From Anaerolineales bacterium (GTDB lineage Bacteria; Chloroflexota; Anaerolineae; Anaerolineales; VGOW01): a DNA stretch of 5,318 bases. Below the pieces are notes generated by a model that was given only the letters and a program-made list of their open reading frames with translations, ran no database searches and was not told the DNA's origin. The translations under genes and the position numbers were made by a program. This document shows, piece after piece, positions 1-4,421 of the stretch; within the stretch, counting starts at the first letter, position 1; each line of letters starts with the position of its first letter. The stretch spans positions 1-5,318 of the forward strand of contig CAKKQG010000178.1 in the NCBI GenBank assembly GCA_919901875.1, in the 5' to 3' direction.

Positions 1-57
1 CATAGTGCAAAAGATGGCAAAGCGCTGGCAAGTTTAGATCGGTTTACATTGAAGTGA
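1..57 (+). CDS. Possible C-terminal end of an upstream gene (partial)
   Basis: Frame 1 stays open from the left edge to a TGA at 55-57 and would encode the last 18 residues of a protein ending ASLDRFTLK. The product cannot be identified from so short a tail. Support comes from context: a strong hairpin follows about 50 bases later, as expected after a gene end, and the next gene converges from the other side. Frame 2 is also open, to a TAG at 35-37, so the choice of frame is not secure and there may be no gene end here. Confidence 0.27.
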   Translation, partial: HSAKDGKALASLDRFTLK

Positions 58-108
58 TTTAAACTTTTCAAAAAGGGGCTTACCGATAGAATACGCGTCA
101 ACTTAAAA

Positions 109-140
109 CAAACACGGACGATATAAATCGTCCGTGTTTG
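109..140. terminator. Perfect 14-bp hairpin, probable bidirectional terminator
   Basis: The arms 109-122 and 127-140 are exact reverse complements (CAAACACGGACGAT and its complement) around a 4-base ATAA loop. Read leftward, the hairpin is followed at once by TTTT then AAG, a short U-tract suited to ending transcription of the leftward gene that stops at 268-270. Read rightward, only the TTT inside the arm and scattered Ts follow, so termination would be weaker. Its place between converging gene ends fits a shared terminator. The stretch 141-267 holds nothing else I can identify. Confidence 0.72.
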
Positions 141-267
141 GTAAATACTTTCCACTCACCCCTTGCACTTCGGGCGAGGCTGATAAATAAATTGGACACT
201 TCGCCCCAGCTTCATTTAACGTGAGCGGCATTGCGTTGGCTACAGATTAGAGAATTGACATTTTTGT

Positions 268-1146
268 TTACGGCTTCTTTGTCGCAGTAGGCGTGTGTAT
301 TAATGTTGGTGCGACAGTGCGTGAGGAAGTCCTTGTAACAGTTGGGGTCGTGGAATTCGTAGGCGTAATACTCGGAGTGAAAGTTTGAGATGGAGTAAAC
401 GTAATAGTTGAACTAGCTGTAGACGTGGGCGTGTGGGTAGAAGTTACTGTGTGGGTTACCGAAGGGGTTGGAGTATTTATTGGAAGATGCGTTGCGATGA
501 AGTAAACAACAACAGCAATCATAATCAACACAAGCATGGATGTCACAAGAATCAACGGGCTCGGTCGTAGTGGACGAGAAGTTTTACGCTTGCTAACTTT
601 ATTTTGCGATTCGGAACTCGTTGCAGAAAGGGGTGCTTCCGGCTTGCGAGGCGCATCTGGCGAACTCGTAGGTGTTGCTGGAGTTTGCCAAGCGGACGCC
701 TGAGTTAAGCGTTGTTGAACATCCACCAAGTGCGACATGAATCGATCACCATCTACGATTTCGAAGAGGGGAGGATATTGGCTGCCAAGTTGACGCTGAT
801 CTTCTCCAATCGCTGTTAAAGAATATATCCGCGCTTTTTTATAATCGCTTCCTTTCAGCGTTTTCATTATGTCGTAGATGATAGTGACGGGCGGAGCGGA
901 CACATAAAAACGCAAGTATTCACGCTGGTTGTCGCGCTTGTTTTGTAGAAACATCTCCACGCCGTTGCCGCAAGGCTTAATTTCAGTCGCCTCAATAGAA
1001 TCGGGCAAAAGCATCCACTGCACCAACACTGCGCCAACTTCCAAATCGGGCACAGACAATCTTTTGGGCGGAAGATGCTTGAAGTGTTCTGCGATCTCTA
1101 GTCGATCTTGTTCGGGGAGTTCGTGCCAAAGTAAAAAGTCTGCCAT
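268..1146 (-). CDS. Single-pass membrane protein with Thr/Pro/Ser-rich C-terminal tail, function unknown
   Basis: This 292-residue protein belongs to no family I recognise. Residues 1-150 look like a soluble globular domain with mixed helix and strand (for example YLRFYVSAPPVTIIYDIM near 77-94). Residues 151-195 form a polar Pro/Ser/Lys linker ending in a basic stretch (KVSKRKTSR near 183-191). Residues 197-222 are one strongly hydrophobic membrane segment. Residues 224-292 are a low-complexity tail made almost wholly of Thr, Ser and Pro. The basic residues before the membrane segment predict a cytoplasmic N-terminus and an exported tail, which could be O-glycosylated or act as a wall-spanning stalk (inference). 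Such Thr/Pro tails are frequent in Anaerolineae. The ATG at 1144-1146 has no clear Shine-Dalgarno; the nearest is AGGA about 20 bases upstream. The gene is transcribed away from the tRNA and ends ahead of the hairpin at 109-140. Confidence 0.82.
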   Translation of the reverse strand: MADFLLWHELPEQDRLEIAEHFKHLPPKRLSVPDLEVGAVLVQWMLLPDSIEATEIKPCGNGVEMFLQNKRDNQREYLRFYVSAPPVTIIYDIMKTLKGSDYKKARIYSLTAIGEDQRQLGSQYPPLFEIVDGDRFMSHLVDVQQRLTQASAWQTPATPTSSPDAPRKPEAPLSATSSESQNKVSKRKTSRPLRPSPLILVTSMLVLIMIAVVVYFIATHLPINTPTPSVTHTVTSTHTPTSTASSTITFTPSQTFTPSITPTNSTTPTVTRTSSRTVAPTLIHTPTATKKP

Positions 1147-1195
1147 AGTGAAAGAATGTTTATTTCCTGTCCTTAATATAACATGACATTATCGG

Positions 1196-1205
1196 GAAGG
1201 CCTTC
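1196..1205. promoter_or_regulatory. 10-bp palindrome in the divergent gap, possible operator
   Basis: GAAGGCCTTC is a perfect palindrome between the leftward membrane-protein gene and the rightward tRNA promoter. A possible leftward -10 box (GATAAT on the minus strand, 1188-1193) lies beside it, without a convincing -35. The position suits an operator for the leftward gene, but a 10-bp palindrome can occur by chance and no regulator is encoded nearby. The rest of 1147-1236 shows nothing clear. Confidence 0.22.
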
Positions 1206-1236
1206 TTTGCAAAACGCAAAAAATGGTTTCGCTGAG

Positions 1237-1242
1237 TATAAT
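1237..1242 (+). promoter_or_regulatory. Consensus -10 box of the tRNA-Arg promoter
   Basis: TATAAT matches the sigma-70 -10 consensus exactly and ends 9 bases before the tRNA. Transcription would start about 7 bases downstream, near 1249, giving a 5' leader of only a few bases. No good -35 lies at the usual 16-18 bp spacing. The closest TTG-containing match (TTGCAA, 1207-1212) is 24 bp away, which is too far, so the promoter probably relies on its -10 box. Confidence 0.68.
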
Positions 1243-1251
1243 AGCGTTATC

Positions 1252-1324
1252 GCCCCCGTAGCTCAATGGATAGAGCAAAGACCTTCTAAGTCTGAGGTTG
1301 TGGGTTCGAGCCCCGCCGGGGGCG
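1252..1324 (+). tRNA. tRNA-Arg, anticodon UCU
   Basis: A complete 73-base cloverleaf can be folded by eye. The acceptor stem pairs 1252-1258 (GCCCCCG) with 1317-1323 over seven pairs, with discriminator base G1324. The D-stem is GCTC 1261-1264 with GAGC 1273-1276. The anticodon loop is 1283-1289 with anticodon TCT at 1285-1287, which reads AGA and AGG as arginine. The T-stem is 1300-1304 with 1312-1316, and the loop begins with the usual TTCGA. The outermost anticodon-stem pair is an A1278/G1294 mismatch, leaving four pairs. The 3' CCA is not encoded (GCT follows), so it must be added after transcription. Confidence 0.96.
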
Positions 1325-1349
1325 CTCATGTTCAATCTCTAATCTCCAA

Positions 1350-1372
1350 CCCCGCTCCGCTTTGCTGCGGGG
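1350..1372 (+). terminator. GC-rich hairpin downstream of the tRNA, weak terminator or processing signal
   Basis: CCCCGC (1350-1355) pairs perfectly with GCGGGG (1367-1372) around an 11-base loop. It sits 25 bases past the tRNA and 21 bases before the next start codon. The bases that follow (CAGGTGTCTCTGATC) are not a U-tract, so it is a poor intrinsic terminator. It may help define the 3' end of the tRNA precursor, or it may let transcription continue into the next gene. Confidence 0.33.
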
Positions 1373-1393
1373 GCAGGTGTCTCTGATCTCTTT

Positions 1394-2011
1394 ATGCTTG
1401 CCGTCCTCCTCGTCCTCCTCTGCGTTCTCCTCATTGCCGCATGGCTCGCCGCGCCGCGCATGGTGCCGTGGGCAGATCATCTCACGCGCCTCAACGCTGG
1501 TGGCGGTGAAAAAGCGGAATGGATGGCGCCGCCGCAAGTGATCGAGCAAGTGATCTGGGATTATCGTCAATCGCAAGACTGGCTGAACACCAGCGCCATT
1601 AATTGGGGGCGCTTCGCCGAGCGCGTGGACGATTACACCTGCGGCGCGTATCTTCAACATCAGCGTAATGTTTTAGAGTCGCTCATGCACAACCGTGAGC
1701 CGCGCATTTCATCAGTGGTTGCCGCCTCTCACGAACTCGCCGTACGCCATTTTTCATCCGATGGATTGCGCTGTTTGCTCCTTGACCGCCAAACCGCGCG
1801 CACGATCAGCACATTGGAATATTGGAAGAGGAAGCTCGTCCATCGTCAGCGACTCGGCAACACCACGTTTGTGTATCAGATGCAATACGATATGCACGAT
1901 AAACGTTGGAAGATCGCTCAACTGCTTCAAGAACTGTCGCCGGTGTCGGGACACAAAGTCCACGTCACCATGTCGGCAGAGGCGTTGAGTGCGGCCGGGC
2001 GAGACAGTTGA
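1394..2011 (+). CDS. Membrane-anchored protein, possible NTF2-like fold, function unknown
   Basis: This 205-residue protein opens with an uninterrupted hydrophobic segment (residues 1-20, MLAVLLVLLCVLLIAAWLAA). It has no clear signal-peptidase or lipobox site, so it is probably an N-terminal anchor. After a linker (22-45), residues 46-100 look helical. Residues 104-182 alternate as curved strands (SSVVAASHELAVRHF, GLRCLLLDRQTARTISTLEYW, TTFVYQMQYDMHDKRWKIAQLL). Helices followed by long antiparallel strands, with the closing KRWKIAQLLQEL, resemble NTF2-like/SnoaL domains. This is a fold guess, not a family match. The ATG at 1394 is chosen because it places the hydrophobic segment at the N-terminus. 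It has no good Shine-Dalgarno (AGG lies 16 bases upstream). No separate promoter is evident in the 69 bases after the tRNA, so readthrough from the tRNA promoter is possible. Confidence 0.75.
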   Translation: MLAVLLVLLCVLLIAAWLAAPRMVPWADHLTRLNAGGGEKAEWMAPPQVIEQVIWDYRQSQDWLNTSAINWGRFAERVDDYTCGAYLQHQRNVLESLMHNREPRISSVVAASHELAVRHFSSDGLRCLLLDRQTARTISTLEYWKRKLVHRQRLGNTTFVYQMQYDMHDKRWKIAQLLQELSPVSGHKVHVTMSAEALSAAGRDS

Positions 2012-2012
2012 T

Positions 2013-2040
2013 AGTGATCAGTTATCAGTAATCAGTTATT
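2013..2040. repeat. Tandem heptamer array, four units of AGTNATC type
   Basis: Four direct 7-bp units follow in perfect register: AGTGATC, AGTTATC, AGTAATC, AGTTATT. The array begins one base after the stop codon of the preceding gene. Seven is not a multiple of three and the array lies outside any gene, so it is not a coding repeat. Confidence 0.8.
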
Positions 2041-2056
2041 ACGCTTTTGCCATTTG

Positions 2057-2093
2057 TCATTGTTCATTGTCTCATTGTCTCATTGTTCATTGG
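2057..2093. repeat. Tandem TCATTGT(C) array, five units with 7/8-bp period
   Basis: The motif TCATTG recurs at 2057, 2064, 2072, 2080 and 2087, in units of 7, 8, 8, 7 and 7 bases (TCATTGT or TCATTGTC; the last is TCATTGG). A partial sixth TCATT (2096-2100) touches the next start codon. The final unit runs into the GGAG ribosome-binding site. The unit sequence is unrelated to that of the array just upstream. Confidence 0.82.
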
Positions 2094-2095
2094 AG
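2092..2095 (+). promoter_or_regulatory. Ribosome-binding site deciding the SCP2 start
   Basis: GGAG lies five bases before the ATG at 2101. This favours that start over the in-frame TTG at 2047, whose added residues would be the translated repeat array. Confidence 0.75.
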
Positions 2096-2100
2096 TCATT

Positions 2101-2511
2101 ATGTCAATTCTTTTTCCTTCAGACGCGTGGATCAAAGCCCTGCAAGAAGTTTTAAATTCAGATGACGAATATGGAAAGATCGCCAGCAACTGGGAGGGTG
2201 ATCTGACATTCGTCGTCGAAGCCGAAGGCGCGCACACCCGCCCAATCTATATGTTTATGGATTTGTGGCACGGCAAATGCCGTGACGCGCGTCAGGTCGC
2301 CGACCTCAACGAAAAGAAAGCGGCGTTCCTTCTCGCCGCGCCCTTCTCCGTCTTTCAAAAAATCGTGCAGGGCAAACTCGATCCGATGCAGGCGATGATG
2401 ACGCGTCAACTTAAAGTGACGGGCAACATGGTCTACATGATGCGCAACGTGCCGACGGTGTTGAGGTTTGTGAAATGCACGTCGAAGATCGATTCGGAAT
2501 TTGCGGCGTAA
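2101..2511 (+). CDS. SCP2 sterol-binding domain protein
   Basis: This 136-residue protein is a stand-alone SCP2 (sterol carrier protein 2) domain, a fold that encloses a hydrophobic ligand in a tunnel. The pattern is visible along its length: an N-terminal helix before FPSDAWIKALQEVLN, NWEGDLTFVVEAEG (30-43), MFMDLWHGKCRDAR (51-64), the strand AAFLLAAPFSVFQKIVQGKLDP (74-95), and the family's closing signature GKLDPMQAMMTRQLKVTGNM (91-110). The length suits a single-domain bacterial member. There is no signal peptide or membrane segment, so it should be cytoplasmic. Bacterial SCP2 ligands are mostly unknown; fatty acyl chains or isoprenoids are likely. Heptamer arrays flank the gene on both sides. 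The AOR gene follows 65 bases later in the same direction, and co-transcription is plausible. Confidence 0.9.
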   Translation: MSILFPSDAWIKALQEVLNSDDEYGKIASNWEGDLTFVVEAEGAHTRPIYMFMDLWHGKCRDARQVADLNEKKAAFLLAAPFSVFQKIVQGKLDPMQAMMTRQLKVTGNMVYMMRNVPTVLRFVKCTSKIDSEFAA

Positions 2512-2520
2512 TGTGAAAAG

Positions 2521-2576
2521 CGTATTACGTAATGCGTATTCCGTGATACGCAATACGAAACACGGAATACGATTCA
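2521..2576. repeat. Eight degenerate heptamers, each starting CG, ending at the AOR start codon
   Basis: The 56 bases divide without remainder into eight 7-bp units, each beginning with CG: CGTATTA, CGTAATG, CGTATTC, CGTGATA, CGCAATA, CGAAACA, CGGAATA, CGATTCA. The consensus is roughly CGNAATA or its near-mirror CGTATTA. The run begins 9 bases after the SCP2 stop and ends at the base before ATG 2577. It also contains a 10-bp palindrome (ATTACGTAAT, 2524-2533). Confidence 0.8.
2535..2571 (+). promoter_or_regulatory. 11-bp inverted repeat covering the AOR ribosome-binding region
   Basis: CGTATTCCGTG (2535-2545) pairs perfectly with CACGGAATACG (2561-2571) around a 15-base loop. The right arm contains GGAA (2564-2567), nine bases before the ATG at 2577 and the only Shine-Dalgarno-like stretch there. 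A smaller, mutually exclusive hairpin is possible: GCGTAT (2534-2539) with ATACGC (2546-2551), 6-base loop. It would leave GGAA free. No U-tract follows, so this is not an intrinsic terminator. Regulation of AOR translation is an inference. Confidence 0.42.
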
Positions 2577-4421
2577 ATGAGTGGAAATCTTCTTACAATT
2601 GATCTCACACGCGGCACAACGGGGGTGCGGACTCTTGACCCTCAACTTTTCCGCGACTTCGTCGGCGGGGCGTCGCTGGCGGCGAAACTGCTTTACGAAT
2701 CGCTTACCCCTGATCTCGATCCCCTTTCACCTGACAACCCACTTTTATTTTTAACCGGTCCTCTCACTGGCTCGTCGGGTCCGGCAGTTGGGCGTTACGT
2801 AGTGTGCGCCAAATCTCCCGCAACAAACATCTGGGCAGAATCGAACTGCGGCGGATTTTTTGGTCCCGAGATTCGTTTTGCCGGTTACGATGGAATCTTG
2901 TTCACAGGTCGTGCTTCATCACCGCTGTATGTGTGGATTAAAAACGAAAAGATTGAATTAAGAGACGCCTCTCACTTGTGGGGCGGCGACACCTACGAGA
3001 CGCAAACGCGAATCAAAAAAGAAGTGGGGGATTCATTGGCGCGTGTCGCGTGCATTGGCGTGGCGGGTGAACGCTTGATTCCTTATGCGCTCATCTTGAA
3101 CGACCACGGGCGAGTGGCAGGGCGCACCGGCATGGGCGCGGTGATGGGTTCAAAAAATTTAAAAGCCATTGCGGTGCGCGGCGGCAACCCCTTGTCCTTT
3201 GCCGATCCAACGTTTAATCAAAAACGATCACGCGCCAATCTCGATCTCCGCAACGACAACGTCAGCCAAGTGCTGCGCGAAATGGGATCGTCGGGCGGAT
3301 CGGATTACTTTAATTATTTGGGTGAGATGCCCGTGCGCTATTTCTCGCGCAGTGGATTCGAGTCCATTGATAAAGTTTCGGGCGCGACGATGTCCGAGAC
3401 GATCTTGAGCGGCGTCTCGACCTGCCACGCTTGTGTCATCGCCTGCGGGCGCAAAGTGATTCTCCCCGACGGCGACTACCAACGCGGCGAGAGCAAAGGA
3501 CCCGAATACGAAACGATTGTGGGCTTTGGTCCCAATTTGGAAATTTCTGATCTCGCCGCCATCACACATCTGGGTCAGTTGTGCGATTCGTTGGGCGTGG
3601 ATTCGATCAGCATGAGCAACACTATCGGTCTCGCTTTCATGATGTATCAACAAGGTGTGATCACGACAAAGGATACGAATGGATTAAAGTTGACGTGGGG
3701 CGATGCACACGCAGTTGAAAAATTAATTCATCTCGCGGTGAAGCGCGAAGGCTTTGGCGAATTGTTGGCGCGTGGATCGAAAGCGTTGGCGAAACATTTT
3801 GGCGCGGAAGAGATGGCGGTGCAGGTGAACGGACTCGAAGTTGCTTATCACGATCCGCGCGGGGCGACGGGCATGGGCTTGGTGTATGCCACATCACCGC
3901 GCGGCGCGTGCCACAACCAGAGCGATTATTTTATGGTGGAGATCGGCAACTCGATGAGTGAGATCGGAGTTGAGATGGTAGATCGTGCGGCGAGTGACGG
4001 CAAAGCGTTGAGCGTCTCGCGTCATCAATGGTGGCGCACACTTAATAACAGTTTGGTGATGTGCGTCTTTGCCAACGTGCCGTTCAACACGGCGCGTGAG
4101 TTGATCAACGCCGCAACGGGCTTCGATTACTCCGCCGAAGAATTTTTGCGGTGCGGCGAGAGGGGTTGGGCCTTGAAGCGGGCGATCAATAACCGACTCG
4201 GTGTCACCGTGAAAAATGATACGCTGCCACGCGCGTTGCTGACTCCATTAAGTGAAGGCGGCGCGGCAGGAGTCGCCATCAATCTGCCGATGATGTTGAA
4301 AGAGTATTATAAAGTTCAAGGCTGGGATGCGGCGACGGGCAAGCCGACTCGATCTACACTTGAACGACTCGGCTTGAAAAATGTTGCCGACGATTTATGG
4401 ATCAACACTCTGTCTTCGTAA
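2577..4421 (+). CDS. Aldehyde:ferredoxin oxidoreductase family tungstoenzyme
   Basis: This 614-residue protein is full length for the family, whose Pyrococcus furiosus enzyme has about 605. Members oxidise an aldehyde to its acid and pass two electrons to ferredoxin, using a tungsten (sometimes molybdenum) bis-pterin cofactor and one [4Fe-4S] cluster, in the cytoplasm. The N-terminal cofactor domain (about 1-205) shows the usual opening GNLLTIDLTRG, then SNCGGFFGPEIRFAGYDG (89-106) and DHGRVAGRTGMGAVMGSKNL (176-195). The cluster ligands are C283, C286 and C290 (CHACVIAC), plus C496 as the expected fourth. GPEYET (308-313) and H446, in HDPRGATGMGL...SPRGACH (425-446), match the active-site region; E312 is the likely glutamate. 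The ending GWDAATGKPT...LERLGL is typical. The ATG at 2577 is the family's normal start. Substrate and W/Mo preference cannot be read from sequence; relatives include FOR, GAPOR and BamB. No ferredoxin or pterin-synthesis gene lies within the window. Confidence 0.95.
   Translation: MSGNLLTIDLTRGTTGVRTLDPQLFRDFVGGASLAAKLLYESLTPDLDPLSPDNPLLFLTGPLTGSSGPAVGRYVVCAKSPATNIWAESNCGGFFGPEIRFAGYDGILFTGRASSPLYVWIKNEKIELRDASHLWGGDTYETQTRIKKEVGDSLARVACIGVAGERLIPYALILNDHGRVAGRTGMGAVMGSKNLKAIAVRGGNPLSFADPTFNQKRSRANLDLRNDNVSQVLREMGSSGGSDYFNYLGEMPVRYFSRSGFESIDKVSGATMSETILSGVSTCHACVIACGRKVILPDGDYQRGESKGPEYETIVGFGPNLEISDLAAITHLGQLCDSLGVDSISMSNTIGLAFMMYQQGVITTKDTNGLKLTWGDAHAVEKLIHLAVKREGFGELLARGSKALAKHFGAEEMAVQVNGLEVAYHDPRGATGMGLVYATSPRGACHNQSDYFMVEIGNSMSEIGVEMVDRAASDGKALSVSRHQWWRTLNNSLVMCVFANVPFNTARELINAATGFDYSAEEFLRCGERGWALKRAINNRLGVTVKNDTLPRALLTPLSEGGAAGVAINLPMMLKEYYKVQGWDAATGKPTRSTLERLGLKNVADDLWINTLSS

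Noticed and set aside
255..260. Perfect TTGACA -35 consensus
   Set aside because: No -10 box lies at the right distance. It sits between the stop codon of the leftward gene and its terminator, with no rightward gene to serve.
1252..1324. tRNA-Arg as the integration site of a mobile island
   Set aside because: No integrase or excisionase gene is present, and I see no second copy of the tRNA 3' end in the window.
929..1386. Two short rightward open frames
   Set aside because: One is antisense to the leftward membrane-protein gene and the other is read through the tRNA. Neither has a ribosome-binding site or a protein-like sequence.
1286..1660. Minus-strand open frame of 124 codons
   Set aside because: It runs antisense through the tRNA and into the anchored-protein gene, and its translation shows no domain.
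2047..2100. In-frame TTG at 2047 as the SCP2 start, adding 18 hydrophobic residues like a signal peptide
   Set aside because: The extra residues are a translation of the TCATTGT repeat array. The ATG at 2101 has a well-placed GGAG, and SCP2 domains begin near that point.
2013..2576. CRISPR-like or transposon-end interpretation of the repeats
   Set aside because: The units are 7-8 bases and directly adjacent, with no spacers. There are no cas genes, no transposase, and no long terminal inverted repeats with target duplications.
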